Assembly: GCF_015207105.1 (NCBI RefSeq) | Contig: NZ_JADEXO010000048.1 | Coordinates: 1-40,324, forward strand | Direction: 5' to 3' | Length of the DNA: 40,324 nucleotides | Source: a cf. Phormidesmis sp. LEGE 11477 | Lineage (GTDB): Bacteria > Cyanobacteriota > Cyanobacteriia > Phormidesmidales > Phormidesmidaceae | Shown here: positions 10,501 to 19,465 of the stretch, in pieces | Numbering within the stretch: the stretch's first letter is position 1 | Layout: each line of letters starts with the position of its first letter | Position numbers and translations under genes: made by a program | Notes under the pieces: generated by a model | What the model was told of the DNA's origin: nothing | Database searches by the model: none | What the model saw: the letters and a program-made list of their open reading frames with translations, nothing else

Positions 10501-11370
10501 CTATCTGGAATCTTCCGCGATAGTTTTGTGAATATTCTAGAACTGTTGGATGATCTGTTCCAGCGCGCGGCTATGGCAGATGAGCCGATTGAACAAAACT
10601 TTATTCGTAAACATGTGCTCGCGCTACAGGCTCAAGGGGTAGAGAATGCTTCGGCGCGGCTGTTTTCTAATCCGGCTGGAGACTATGGTTCACTAGTGAA
10701 CGATCGCGTGGTGGATTCTAATTGGGAATCGGCAGATGAGCTGGGTAAAACTTGGTGCGATCGCAATACCTTTAGCTATGGCCGTCAAGACAAGGGCCAA
10801 GCCCGCCCAGAAATTCTTGAGACGCTGCTCAAAAGCACGAGCCGAGTGGTACAACAAATTGATTCTGTAGAATACGGTCTCACCGATATTCAAGAATACT
10901 ACGCCAACACGGGCGCACTCAAGCAAGCCGCTGAAGCTCGCCAAGGTCAGCGCGTAACCGCTAGCTTTGTCGAAAGCTTTTCCAAAGACACGACGCCGCG
11001 AAAGCTTGAAGATCTGCTGCGAATGGAGTATCGCACCAAGCTACTCAACCCAAAATGGGCTGAAGCTATGGCCGAGCAAGGCTCAGGCGGTGTCTACGAA
11101 ATCTCTCAGCGGATGACCGCACTGGTTGGCTGGGGTGGTACGGCCCGCTTCAAAGATAGCTGGGTTTATGACCAGGCGGCGCAGACCTATGCGTTTGATG
11201 CAGAAATGGCGACCAAGCTGCGACAGGCAAACCCAGAGGCATTCCGCAATCTGGTAGGGCGGATGATTGAGGCCCACGGTCGAGGATGGTGGACCCCCGA
11301 TGAAGATCGATTAGAGAAACTGCAATCTCTGTACGACTTAGCCGATCAAGACCTAGAAGGCGTCAGCTAA
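7570..11370 (+). CDS. chlH: Magnesium chelatase H subunit (ChlH/BchH family)
   Basis: Large porphyrin-binding subunit that, with ChlI and ChlD, inserts Mg2+ into protoporphyrin IX at the first committed chlorophyll step. At 1266 aa it is nearer BchH and shorter ChlH forms than the main cyanobacterial ChlH, which I recall as about 1330 aa. The N-terminal domain ends with QDLRNWLIIYGYW and is followed by the CobN/Mg-chelatase body with FGMHGTAEWLPGSPLG near residue 600. A Q/N/S-rich insert of about 40 residues (near 795-835) interrupts the body. The N terminus differs from the standard ChlH as I remember it, so this may be a second paralogue; a CobN-type cobaltochelatase subunit is less likely. 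AGGACG lies about 10 nt before the ATG. No chlI or chlD is nearby. Confidence 0.88.
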   Translation: MARIVLIAGFEAFNTNLYEQAAASARRPDLEIQVFCDRDLTTQPEAVAQALAKADIFFASLIFDYDQVIWLRDRLEHIPTRLIFESALELMALTQLGKFAMRPKSGQKKAGMPKPVQFILNKFGSGKEEDRLAGYLSFLKVGPKLLKYVPARKVQDLRNWLIIYGYWNAGGSENVTALFNILAEKYLGLSGGEIPPVIETPNMGLLHPDHDGYFESPQAYIDWYREARAPELQTGASRPAVAILLYRKHVITHQPYIPQLIRCFEQANLTPVPIFINGVEGHVAVRDWMTTAYEQAQRALGNKACLSLSSRAVKVDAIVSTIGFPLVGGPAGSMEAGRQVAVAKRILAAKNVPYVVSAPLLIQDVHSWTRQGIGGLQSVVLYALPELDGAIDPVPLGGLVGDRIYLVPERVKRLTGRLNQWITLRQKPLAERKLAVILYGFPPGYGATGTAALLNVPESLLNLLRSLKEAGYEVGDLPASGEEIVAQVKAADEWMPGMDGGETIPTTVSVHQLSKWLGYLQQTKIERQWQSLTGTGIKTFKADFLLGGVQLGNVWIGVQPPLGIAGDPMRLMFERDLTPHPQYAAFYSWLKEDFRADAVVHFGMHGTAEWLPGSPLGNTGYSWSDILLGNLPNLYVYAANNPSESMLAKRRGYGVLISHNVPPYGRAGLYKELLSLRELIAEYRENPEANAVLKGAICKQIVDSGLEADCPFTAARDLGIEFSAQTLTMFSPAVFDEYMGVLYRYLQTLENRLFSSGLHVLGATPTEADLESYLSAYFGDRYTPELQAAIAQSQNNAQNDSQNNSQPAVASNVLSNSVSDSASSIDQPQLEEALLIRDRLLQTPDELTNLLRGLNGEYILPAPGGDLLRDGPGVLPTGRNIHALDPYRMPSPAAYERGRAIAQKILSQALAETGQYPETIAVMLWGLDAIKTKGESLGILLELVGATPIKESTGRIVRYDLSPLAELNHPRIDILANLSGIFRDSFVNILELLDDLFQRAAMADEPIEQNFIRKHVLALQAQGVENASARLFSNPAGDYGSLVNDRVVDSNWESADELGKTWCDRNTFSYGRQDKGQARPEILETLLKSTSRVVQQIDSVEYGLTDIQEYYANTGALKQAAEARQGQRVTASFVESFSKDTTPRKLEDLLRMEYRTKLLNPKWAEAMAEQGSGGVYEISQRMTALVGWGGTARFKDSWVYDQAAQTYAFDAEMATKLRQANPEAFRNLVGRMIEAHGRGWWTPDEDRLEKLQSLYDLADQDLEGVS
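9947..9982 (+). repeat. In-frame 12-bp minisatellite inside the chlH-like gene
   Basis: Three tandem 12-mers (cccagaataatg, cccagaacgatt, cccagaacaatt) followed by a partial fourth. Being a multiple of three, they keep the frame and encode a Gln-Asn-rich linker. The neighbouring residues are Ser/Ala/Val-rich, so the whole insert looks like a flexible, recently expanded loop. Confidence 0.75.
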
Positions 11371-11505
11371 AGGCATTGCGAACAAATAAACCCGTCGAAC
11401 GACTACGCTCAGGGTTCGGTTATCGCGCTCGAACACATTTAATGAGTAATTAACAGGATTTCATATTACAAGCTCGCAGCAAGCTGGTGCCGATACCAAC
11501 GCAAA

Positions 11506-11538
11506 AAGAGCGGCTCGTCAACCTGACAAGCCGCTCTT
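11506..11538. terminator. Putative terminator hairpin downstream of the chlH-like gene
   Basis: aagagcggct (11506-11515) and agccgctctt (11529-11538) form a perfect 10-bp stem with a 13-nt loop. On the minus strand the stem runs into a T5 tract; on the plus strand it is followed by ccaaaag and only later by a T-rich stretch. It could end the chlH transcript, act bidirectionally, or insulate the two transcription units. Confidence 0.6.
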
Positions 11539-11771
11539 CCAAAAGAACTTTCTTTTTCAATAGTTTTACAGTGACAATAGGACTCAAAGCAAATGTAGTG
11601 AGCTTTTTCCTTTGAATTGTTTGAGATTATTCAGAGAACGACTGAATGACTGTTGTCTTTTCAGTGCTTAACCTCTCTGGCTACTAGTAAAAGGAAATAT
11701 CACCAGCAACTCGAATGAGTTCTACGTCGGAGATGAAACGAATACAATTATCTATCTTTAATCTCCTTTGG

Positions 11772-11801
11772 GTAACGGCTAGAAGCTGTAACGGCTAGAA
11801 G
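11772..11801. repeat. 14-bp direct repeat
   Basis: gtaacggctagaag occurs at 11772-11785 and again, identical, at 11788-11801, a 16-nt period. It lies about 320 nt upstream of the ridA-like gene. Whether it is an operator or a chance duplication cannot be told. Confidence 0.6.
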
Positions 11802-12123
11802 TCTTTGCAACCTCATGCCTTACAGCATACTCCTCGGCTTGCCTGTCAGAAGCGCTCACCTTACAAAGGTTTACCGGAATTTAACCTTTGCAATACGAAC
11901 ACTTAAAGGTTCACATCGCCGCTGGATTTTAATCCTCGTTACCGATGCATTCAACGAGGCTGAAGTGAAGAGGAGACAACGCATTGAGCCGATTGTCATA
12001 ATTTTAGCTGTAGAATAATTGTGAGTGGAATCAGTGTCTTTCTAGATATACTCTGTATCAAAAAGCACAAACTGTGCCCTGGTAACTATCTACAGTTCCT
12101 TGAATAAGACAACATATACATCC

Positions 12124-12606
12124 ATGAAACTGATTGCCTTTTCGACGATTACAATCGCGAGCTTACTAGTGACTGCAAGCCCGATCGCTGCCCAAGATTA
12201 TGTCTCTCCTAACGGGGTTAGGACCCTTTCCCCAGAGGGTGGTATTGTTCCCACTGCTACCTGGAGTTTGGGCACGCGGGCAGGAGATTATGTCTTCGTA
12301 GCGGGAATGCGAGGAATTGACCCTGAGGCTAACGCCCTAGTGCCCGATGATGAAGGCCGAGTGCGGCAGGCATTTTTAAACATGCAGCTCATTGCAGAAT
12401 CAGAGGGTGCTACCCTGCGCGATGCCGTACGGCTAGTTGTGTATGTCACCGACATGTACCGCTACAGGCCCATAGTCAATCAGATTCAAGAAGAACTTTA
12501 GGGTGAAGGCCCCTATCCACCGCGTACCATTATTGAAGTGGATCGACTCAATCAGGACGACATTGTTGAAGTAGAGGGTACTTTTTATGCGCCAGTTAGC
12601 GAATAG
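12124..12606 (+). pseudogene. Secreted RidA/YjgF-family protein, interrupted by an in-frame TAG
   Basis: The reading frame encodes a signal peptide (MKLIAFSTITIASLL...AAQDY) and a RidA-like domain, but an amber TAG lies at 12499-12501. The same frame then continues as GEGPYPPRTIIEVDRL... to a natural TAG at 12604-12606. The RidA consensus at the break suggests Trp (TGG), so one G-to-A change would explain it. The truncated product loses the segment with the conserved Arg (PPR) needed for imine/enamine hydrolysis, so it should be inactive as a deaminase. A TTG at 12100 gives a longer frame, but the ATG at 12124 sits right at the signal peptide. A sequencing error or a recent nonsense mutation are both possible. 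Confidence 0.82.
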
Positions 12607-12657
12607 AGACTGCGATAGAGTAAATCGGTCAGCAGCCGTACGGCGACAGCTGATGCT

Positions 12658-12681
12658 AGATAGATCTTATCAGATCTATCT
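12658..12681. other. Perfect 10-bp hairpin after the ridA-like gene
   Basis: agatagatct (12658-12667) pairs perfectly with agatctatct (12672-12681) around the tetraloop tatc. No T-run follows on either strand, so this is a palindromic element or RNA hairpin of unknown role, about 50 nt after the ridA-like stop. Confidence 0.6.
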
Positions 12682-12752
12682 CAATGGTTACTCTCATAAA
12701 TAGTTAAATCTTACAGACCGTTAATCAATAAGAATAGCCCCCGTACCTAGCC

Positions 12753-12786
12753 AAAGCCATGCAAGATTTTCTTGTGTGGCTTTTTT
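12753..12786 (+). terminator. Rho-independent terminator
   Basis: aaagccatgcaag (12753-12765) pairs with cttgtgtggcttt (12771-12783) apart from a 2-nt internal mismatch, with a short loop, and runs directly into a T tract ending at 12786. It has the classic intrinsic-terminator shape on the plus strand and would end the ridA-like transcript before the kinase operon. Confidence 0.75.
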
Positions 12787-13081
12787 CAATGGTGACCCTG
12801 ATAACGACTCAATGGTGAACTTTTGTCTCTTATTTGCGGTTACGTTATGGCTTTTATTTCCTCGGGAACTTTATTGATACACAGTCGAAAGCTGAAAGAG
12901 TGAAAGTTGATAGGCTCTCCTCGCTGCAAGCATGATTACGACTGGGATTCTCCTTAAATATCACTCTTAATATCACTATTGCCGCCATCATCGCTCACAG
13001 CGTTAGTTCTGCAGATGGCGGTCTCGTGTGCATCGTTTGCTGCGTATAGACAGTCAAGTTATATTCTCCTTAGAAACAATC

Positions 13082-15628
13082 ATGGCAGGTCACACTCCCT
13101 TCAATCGATCGCAGCTAGACTGGCGGGATCGATGGCTCCGGCAATTATCCGCTATCTCAGGGTTTACTCAAAAATCTTTGTCTGCACCATTCAGTTCAAA
13201 GACTGCCTGGACAAAGCTAATTTTGGGCGGGACGGCTGTCTTTGTTTGTACTGCTAGCTATTTGAGCTATCAGCGGGTACGTAATCTGACATTACAAGAC
13301 CTGCAAGATAAAGCTTTTTTAGAGGTGCAGCAGGGAGCCAACGAGATTGATAGCTGGATCGAGAATAAAAAGTCAGCTTTAGCGGCGATCGCCAACAATC
13401 CGACTTTTCGCACTATGGATTGGCAGGCGATTGAGCCCTATCTAGTACTAGAAGAAAAACGGCTGCCCGATTTCTTTTATTTAGGCATGACCGATGCCGA
13501 TATGCTGCTGTACACCACAGACGCCCCTGATAAAAATGGCACCATTGATTTAAGCGATCGCCAGCATATTCAAGGGGCAATGGCAGGGATCGATAGCTTA
13601 TCCGATCCGCTGCTATCACGCAGTTCCAATGGTCGTCGGATTGTTGTGTTTGCGATCCCGACTTTCTCGGGAGAAGAGACATCAGATAGTCCGTTAGGTG
13701 AACCCGTTGGGGCAGTCAACGCAGTCGTTGGCATTGATGTAATACAAGGGGTGGTCGGCAGTCTTGACTATGGTCAACAGAGCTATGCATTTGCTCTAAA
13801 TTCTAAAAGCGAAGCAATTGTTCATCCTAATGATGAGCTGATGTCTACGATCGAGTCGCCCGCGCCCAGCCTATTAGACTATGGCGATTCGGGCTTGGCT
13901 GAGGTTGCCCAACGTTTAAAGGATCAAGAATCGGGGCTTGATCTCTTTGAAATTGACGGTAAAGAACAGTACGTTGCCTATGTGCCACTGACACAGGCAG
14001 ACTGGTCGGTCGCCCTAGTGATTCCGCGCCATAATATTGATGGGCAGCTACGTCCGCTAGACTGGATGGCAGTGGTGGTGGTGGGTCTGACTGGAACGAT
14101 GCTAGCCGTGTTGTGGCAAGTGCAGGCTTTTGAACAGCAGCAGCTGAAGCGTTCCAAGGCGGCTGCCGATTTGGCGAACCAGGCCAAGAGCGAGTTCTTG
14201 GCCAACATGAGCCACGAGCTGCGAACGCCGCTCAATGGCATCTTGGGCTATGCCCAAATTCTAGGACGGACACTAGATGGCAAAGAGAGAGACGGCGTCA
14301 ACGTTATCTATCAGTGCGGTTCTCACTTACTGACCTTGATTAACGATGTCTTAGATCTCTCAAAAATTGAAGCCCGTAAGCTTGAGCTAATCCCCACTGC
14401 CGTCCATCTGCCTTCACTGCTGCAAAGTGTTGTCGAGATGTGCCGGATTAAGGCAGAGCAAAAGAGCCTAGCTTTCGCCTATCAGCCAAGCCCTCAATTA
14501 CCCAAAGGGGTGATGGTTGATGAAAAACGCCTGCGCCAGGTTCTAATTAATTTGCTGGGGAATGCAATTAAGTTTACCGAGACGGGCACTGTTACCCTCC
14601 AGGTTGAAGTTCAGTCTGTCTCTGAAGCTGAAACTTCTCTACACTTCCAAATCATCGACACTGGCGTGGGCATTGACTCGGCTAATCTGACTAAGTTGTT
14701 TGAGGCTTTTGAGCAGGTCGGCGATCAGAAAAAGCAGTCTGAAGGGACAGGGTTAGGTTTAGCAATTAGCCAGCGCATCATTCAGCTGATGGGAAGCACG
14801 ATTACTGTTAACAGTCAGCCGGGTGAAGGCAGTGAGTTTGCCTTTACGATCAATTGTCCGATCGCCGAAACCTGGGTAGAGCAGCAGTCCGTCGATGGAG
14901 TCAATCGGATTGTGGGCTATGAAAGCCAAGCGGAAGATAAGCAGCGCTACAGCATTCTGATAGTAGACGATCGGTGGGAAAACCGCGCCGTTCTATCCGG
15001 TTTGCTAGCGCCCTTGGGATTTACGCTTTTGGAAGCCGAGAATGGTCAAGTTTGCCTGGATATGCTGCATGCTCAAGCCCCTGATCTGGTGATTATGGAC
15101 TTGAGCATGCCAGTCATGGACGGAACTGAGTGCTTGCGCCAAATTCGACAGACAGACGAATTGAACCAAACTATCGTACTTGTGTCTTCCGCGTCAGTCG
15201 CACAGGCCGATCAGCAGCTAGCACTGAAGCAGGGGGGAAATGATTTTTTACCTAAACCGGTAGAGTCAGCAGAACTCTTTCAGTTACTTGCTAAATACCT
15301 GCCATTACGCTGGATCTACCAAAACGCGAAAGAGACATCTGAGGAAGCTCCAGACGATCGCATCTTTGCTGATGGCGAGATAGTTGTACCACCGGGCGAG
15401 ACGTTAGAGGCGCTGCTGCAGTTGGCGAAGCTAAACCGAGTTCGACAGTTGCGATCGCACCTCGAAGACCTAAAAGACGGTGACAGCACCTACGGACCTT
15501 TCGCCGAATCTCTTTTAAAGCTGGCTCGTCAGTTTCGCTCAGAAGAGATTGAACGACAGCTAAATCAACATTTGACGACAGCGACCAATATTCAACAGAC
15601 AGATATCCAGCAGACAGACGGAGACTAG
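13082..15628 (+). CDS. Hybrid sensor histidine kinase with dCache sensor and receiver
   Basis: Inner-membrane hybrid kinase of about 848 aa. TM1 is near residues 45-63 and TM2 near 329-345. Between them lies an extracytoplasmic dCache-like sensor (start [14 protein letters not shown]), the fold that binds small organic ligands. The HisKA box has His378 in [10 protein letters not shown]. The HATPase carries an [10 protein letters not shown]-box, DTGVGI and GTGLGLAIS. The receiver has phospho-acceptor Asp673 in [12 protein letters not shown]. The last 100 or so residues are helical and unassigned. A GTG at 13028 would add 18 residues; ATG 13082 is preferred, though neither has a clear Shine-Dalgarno. 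The next gene starts 16 nt downstream, suggesting one transcript and one signalling chain. Confidence 0.92.
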   Translation: MAGHTPFNRSQLDWRDRWLRQLSAISGFTQKSLSAPFSSKTAWTKLILGGTAVFVCTASYLSYQRVRNLTLQDLQDKAFLEVQQGANEIDSWIENKKSALAAIANNPTFRTMDWQAIEPYLVLEEKRLPDFFYLGMTDADMLLYTTDAPDKNGTIDLSDRQHIQGAMAGIDSLSDPLLSRSSNGRRIVVFAIPTFSGEETSDSPLGEPVGAVNAVVGIDVIQGVVGSLDYGQQSYAFALNSKSEAIVHPNDELMSTIESPAPSLLDYGDSGLAEVAQRLKDQESGLDLFEIDGKEQYVAYVPLTQADWSVALVIPRHNIDGQLRPLDWMAVVVVGLTGTMLAVLWQVQAFEQQQLKRSKAAADLANQAKSEFLANMSHELRTPLNGILGYAQILGRTLDGKERDGVNVIYQCGSHLLTLINDVLDLSKIEARKLELIPTAVHLPSLLQSVVEMCRIKAEQKSLAFAYQPSPQLPKGVMVDEKRLRQVLINLLGNAIKFTETGTVTLQVEVQSVSEAETSLHFQIIDTGVGIDSANLTKLFEAFEQVGDQKKQSEGTGLGLAISQRIIQLMGSTITVNSQPGEGSEFAFTINCPIAETWVEQQSVDGVNRIVGYESQAEDKQRYSILIVDDRWENRAVLSGLLAPLGFTLLEAENGQVCLDMLHAQAPDLVIMDLSMPVMDGTECLRQIRQTDELNQTIVLVSSASVAQADQQLALKQGGNDFLPKPVESAELFQLLAKYLPLRWIYQNAKETSEEAPDDRIFADGEIVVPPGETLEALLQLAKLNRVRQLRSHLEDLKDGDSTYGPFAESLLKLARQFRSEEIERQLNQHLTTATNIQQTDIQQTDGD

Positions 15629-15644
15629 AGTTAAAACGAACACT

Positions 15645-16928
15645 ATGAAAGATATTGAAATTCTAGTTGTAGATGATACGGTTGCCAACCTAGAAGTAAT
15701 GGATGAGGTTTTATCCTCAGCTCAGTACTATGTTTCTGCTGTGACTAGCGGTCAGCGAGCCCTAAAGCAGCTACAGGAACAGACTCCTGCCCTGATCTTA
15801 CTAGATGTTCAAATGCCAGGGATGGATGGGTTTGAAACCTGTAGGCAGATCAAAGCCAACCCTGCCACTGCCCCTATCCCCATCATTTTTATCACTGCTC
15901 TATCGGACGCCGAAAGTATCGCCAAAGGCTTTTCTTTGGGGGCTGTTGACTACATTACTAAGCCTTTTCGCGAAACAGAGCTATTAGCGCGGGTGCGTAC
16001 TCATATTAGCCTCTGTCTCTTGACTGAAAAGTTAGAAGAAGAGGTCGCGGGCCGTACTGCAGAGCTAGAAACTACGGTTGAGCAACTGCAACAATCACAG
16101 CTACAGATAGTGCAAAGCGAGAAAATGGCGACCCTAGGTAACTTAGTTGCTGGGGTCGCCCACGAAATCAACAATCCGACTGGCTTTCTGCATGGCAGCA
16201 TCACAAACGGCAAAACTTACACCGAAGACTTACTCACACATATCGCTCTTTATCAGCAGCACTGCCTCGATCCACATCCAGATATTCAAGAGCATGCCGA
16301 GGAGATCGATCTAGATTTTATCTCAGAGGATATGCCCAAACTTCTCAACTCCATGCAGGAGGCCACCAATCGAATAAAGGACATCAGCAACAGCTTACGC
16401 ACGTTCTCTCGTACTGATATTGATCGCAAAACTAGCGCTAACTTAAATGAAGGGCTCGATAGCACGCTGATGATCTTGAAATATCGCCTTAAGGCCGACG
16501 AGTATCGTCCTAGTATTAATGTCATCAAAGACTATGGAGATCTTCCACTGATTGACTGTTTTCCGGGTCAGCTCAATCAGGTATTTATCAACGTTTTGGC
16601 CAATGCTGTCGATATGTTCGATGACGCCGCCCAAAAGACAACCTTCAAGGCTCTAGAGCAAAATTCGCAAGAAATCACAATTCAGACCGCAATTTCAGAA
16701 GCGGAAAATTCGGTTGAAATTTGCATACGAGACAACGGGACGGGAATGCCAGAACCGGTAGCAGCCAGAATCTTTGATCGTCTGTTTACGACCAAAGGTG
16801 TGGGGAAAGGAACGGGATTAGGACTTGCGATCGCCCATCAAATTGTGACCGAAAAGCATGGCGGTAAATTAATGGTAAAGTCAGCGCCAGGGCAAGGGAC
16901 CACCTTTGTTATCCAGCTACCATTGTAG
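15645..16928 (+). CDS. Response-regulator/histidine-kinase hybrid
   Basis: A soluble 427-aa protein with a receiver first and a kinase second. The receiver (1-122) has the phospho-acceptor Asp54 in LLDVQMPGMDG and Lys106 in ITKPF. A coiled coil (about 125-160) leads to a HisKA box with His173 in VAHEINNPTG and a HATPase ending in [13 protein letters not shown]. No membrane segment. This order is common in cyanobacterial phosphorelays in which the kinase is switched by phosphorylation from a partner. The partner is probably the hybrid kinase 16 nt upstream. No DNA-binding output domain is present, so the final regulator is elsewhere. Confidence 0.92.
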   Translation: MKDIEILVVDDTVANLEVMDEVLSSAQYYVSAVTSGQRALKQLQEQTPALILLDVQMPGMDGFETCRQIKANPATAPIPIIFITALSDAESIAKGFSLGAVDYITKPFRETELLARVRTHISLCLLTEKLEEEVAGRTAELETTVEQLQQSQLQIVQSEKMATLGNLVAGVAHEINNPTGFLHGSITNGKTYTEDLLTHIALYQQHCLDPHPDIQEHAEEIDLDFISEDMPKLLNSMQEATNRIKDISNSLRTFSRTDIDRKTSANLNEGLDSTLMILKYRLKADEYRPSINVIKDYGDLPLIDCFPGQLNQVFINVLANAVDMFDDAAQKTTFKALEQNSQEITIQTAISEAENSVEICIRDNGTGMPEPVAARIFDRLFTTKGVGKGTGLGLAIAHQIVTEKHGGKLMVKSAPGQGTTFVIQLPL

Positions 16929-16937
16929 AACTCGTTA

Positions 16938-17710
16938 TCAGCCGTTTAACTCAAAGAGATAGGAAACCGCGCCTGTTGGATCTTCAATGAGGGCGAAGTA
17001 GCCCGTCTCTGGAATCTCGGTTTTGGGCATCGCAATCTTGCCTCCTAATGTAGCAGCTTTTTCGGCCCCGGCATCGACAGAGGCAACCGCAAAGTAATTC
17101 ATCCACACAAGCGGCATTGCTGGCACACTAGGCGGGCGCTTTAAAGAGCCGCCGACACTCTTACCGTTGACGTCAAAACTAGTATATTCACCGCCGTTCA
17201 TCGATATCGGCTCTGAGAATTGCCAGCCAAACAAATCGGCATAGAAAGGTAACAGTGGCGTAGGATCATCCACCATAAGCTCCATCCAGCATACTTCTCC
17301 TGTCCCATTCCCAATCATATTTAGATTATCTTCTCCATTCTCTGGCGTGAAAATGTGAAAGGCTGCACCGAGCGGATCGGTGATAACAGCAGTTTGGCCT
17401 ACTGTTGGAATGTCAAAAGCTGGAACACAAACCTTTCCGCCGATTTTTTCACCTGCTCGCAGGTTTCATCTACATTACTGACAGTGATGTAGGGAATCCA
17501 GTGACTAGGCGCAGGAAAGTCTTTTTCTAAAGGGACAGGATTGCCAAACCCGCCGCTGCTGGTCACATAGATAGTCGAGTTCTCCTCCCCTGGAATTTTC
17601 ATCTCGCTCAGTGTCCAGTAAAAAGCTGCTGATAAAAATCATTTGCCTTTTCAACATCCTTCGTCATCAAGCTCCACCAGCAAAAGCTGCCGATCTGATC
17701 TTTCAGAGCC
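16938..17710 (-). pseudogene. Two-domain VOC (glyoxalase/bleomycin-resistance) protein, broken by two frameshifts
   Basis: Read across three frames, this is one protein of about 257 aa with two VOC domains. It begins MALKDQIGSFCWW at 17710 with GGGAGA just upstream. The frame breaks after YQQLF, where ACTGG stands for an expected Gly-Trp (one base missing), and the second frame resumes as WTLSEMKIPG. It breaks again in an A6 run near 17446, where A7 would restore VKKIGGKVCVPAFDIP. The third frame runs through NLNMIGNGTGEVCW to the stop at 16938. Both lesions are single-base deletions, one in a homopolymer. Either a decaying gene or two sequence errors would give this picture. The second VOC domain could still be made from the ATG at 17318. 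Confidence 0.85.
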
Positions 17711-17962
17711 ATAAGATTCTCCCTAGATATCGTTATTGCTACGCTACTGGCTTCGGTGTTCTTAGAAGTGACCCTTAACGAATCTTGATTTGTAAGCGCT
17801 GATAGCTGCAAAAGTACAAAAGTACTATAGCAATAAAACACTGATACATCCAGATCTTCTCATTTCATTATGAGCTGCCCCAAAGAATCAGCTAAAAGAT
17901 GAAGGGTAGCGTCCTGACAATCTAAGAGCTTTTATGGCCAAACGCTATGCAATAAAACAGTC

Positions 17963-18439
17963 CTAAACCGTAACTCTCTCCTTCTGAAGACTTTCTAAAG
18001 CGTCTACTTCTGGCTCTGCTAATGGGTCTGGATTATCTTGATCGACATAACCCTGACTGATTTCAACCACATTTCCATCTGGATCTAACACCCAAACAGA
18101 GCGCCAGCCTGGAATAAATGAATCAAAATCGAGTGGGCCTAATGAGATAGTTGCATCTGGGCCCATTTCGGCCAGCTTAGCATCGACATCATCAACTTGA
18201 AAACCCAAGTGTCGCCAGCCAGGATAATTCGGGCCATCATTAGCTGCAACCGGAGCCGGAGAGCGACCTTTGGCCTGAAATAACTCTAGGTACATCTCTC
18301 CAAGTTTGATGAAAACAATCTGTTCGGTTTCATTAAGCTTGGCAACTCTAGCACGCTCAAAGCCAAAATATTTTGTATAGAATTTTTCGGTTGCAGTGGG
18401 GTTTTGACAGCTCATGGCCATCTGAGAAAACTGTAGCAA
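17963..18439 (-). CDS. VOC-family protein (glyoxalase I-like)
   Basis: A single-domain VOC protein of 158 aa; such proteins bind a divalent metal and act on small electrophiles such as hemithioacetals. Candidate metal ligands are Glu in LELFQAKG, His in WRHLGFQV and Glu in NVVEISQGY. An acidic tail of about 30 residues follows the domain. The best start is TTG at 18439, 7 nt after GAGGA; internal ATGs would cut the first strand. It belongs to the nine-gene minus-strand run. Substrate unknown. Confidence 0.83.
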   Translation of the reverse strand: MLQFSQMAMSCQNPTATEKFYTKYFGFERARVAKLNETEQIVFIKLGEMYLELFQAKGRSPAPVAANDGPNYPGWRHLGFQVDDVDAKLAEMGPDATISLGPLDFDSFIPGWRSVWVLDPDGNVVEISQGYVDQDNPDPLAEPEVDALESLQKERVTV

Positions 18440-18536
18440 GATCTTTTCCTCTACCTGTGTTTGCGTTTGTTTGAGAGTTCAACTTTTCAGCGGAGACAAA
18501 ATTGTGTAGCTGGCAGTGTGCTTTCAAATCACGCCA

Positions 18537-19361
18537 CTACTGGTAAGCACCATCTGGATAGCGCACGACACCCGCAAAGTGCGTGGCAATTTTTCCATCT
18601 TTTAATGCCCAGCTATCGTGAAAGCTGAGTTCGCCTGTCAGATTGTTGGCAGCATCGTATGTCTTAAGCGTTTCAACGACCATCAGAGCGTCTCTTCCTT
18701 CAGCCCACTGGTTCATCTCAATATCAAAGCGATCTAAGCCAAATATCCGACTCTCAAAAAACTCTCTTAGTGACTGCTTTCCCTTCACATAAAGCGGTTT
18801 TTTATTGTCTGTGAGCGTACTGATCAGCAGCGGCTCTGAGGCATATTGACTCAAGAGACCGTCAACATTTTTGTCTTTGATAAAGCCGATATGCTCTTGG
18901 TATAGCGCCCCTAACGAGGAATCAGAGATTTGGGCCGTCATAGAAGCATCATCTGTATACGTACCGTCTGGGTACTGGATAACACCCGCAAAATGCGTTT
19001 TGATTTTGCCGTTCTCTAGCTGCCAGTTGTCGTAGAATCGACAGTCTGCGACGCCTCCTTCCAAGTCGGTCGCCTTGATGTTTTCGACCATCATTAAAGT
19101 CTCTGACGTTTCTGCCCACTGATTGAGACTAATTTCAAGATTCTCTAAGCTAAAAATGCGACTTTCAAAAAAGGCTCTGAGCTCTTCACGCCCTTGAATA
19201 TAGATCGGCTTGCGATCTTCAGTCAACGTGCTAATTAGCAAAAGATCTTCTGCGTACTGGTCGAGTAAACCTTCAACATTCTTCGCTTTGATAAAGCCGA
19301 TATGTTCCTTGTACAGCTCGCTCATAGGTGAGAGCACAAGCTGCTCAATGGGAGTATTCAT
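18537..19361 (-). CDS. Tandem-duplicated NTF2/SnoaL-like protein
   Basis: 274 aa made of two copies of an NTF2-like domain, about residues 10-135 and 148-274. The copies align closely: LYKEHIGFIKAKNVEGLL and LYQEHIGFIKDKNVDGLL, FFESRIFSLENLEIS and FFESRIFGLDRFDIE, GKIKTHFAGVIQYPDG and GKIATHFAGVVRYPDG. NTF2-like domains form a cone-shaped pocket used for small-molecule isomerases, hydratases or binding. The strong similarity of the halves points to a fairly recent internal duplication. No secretion signal. The next gene upstream shares the GKIATHF ending, so all three domains may be related. The substrate is not known. Confidence 0.84.
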   Translation of the reverse strand: MNTPIEQLVLSPMSELYKEHIGFIKAKNVEGLLDQYAEDLLLISTLTEDRKPIYIQGREELRAFFESRIFSLENLEISLNQWAETSETLMMVENIKATDLEGGVADCRFYDNWQLENGKIKTHFAGVIQYPDGTYTDDASMTAQISDSSLGALYQEHIGFIKDKNVDGLLSQYASEPLLISTLTDNKKPLYVKGKQSLREFFESRIFGLDRFDIEMNQWAEGRDALMVVETLKTYDAANNLTGELSFHDSWALKDGKIATHFAGVVRYPDGAYQ

Positions 19362-19465
19362 GCCATAAGTCCTCGATAAAATTATTCTGAATTCCTTAAT
19401 AAAGCAATAGTGAGTGATGCAGGTGAGTGATTCAATGCCGGCTCAGCAGCAGTCGCGAATAGCAC

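Larger units (their letters stand above)
11371..12123. other. Intergenic region between the chlH-like and ridA-like genes
   Basis: About 750 nt without a credible gene. It holds the strong hairpin at 11506-11538 and a 14-bp direct repeat at 11772-11801. A 67-codon frame at 11815-12018 has no family features or ribosome-binding site and is not called. Confidence 0.5.

Noticed and set aside
11815-12018. 67-codon plus-strand frame in the chlH-ridA spacer
   Set aside because: No ribosome-binding site and protein composition unlike its neighbours.
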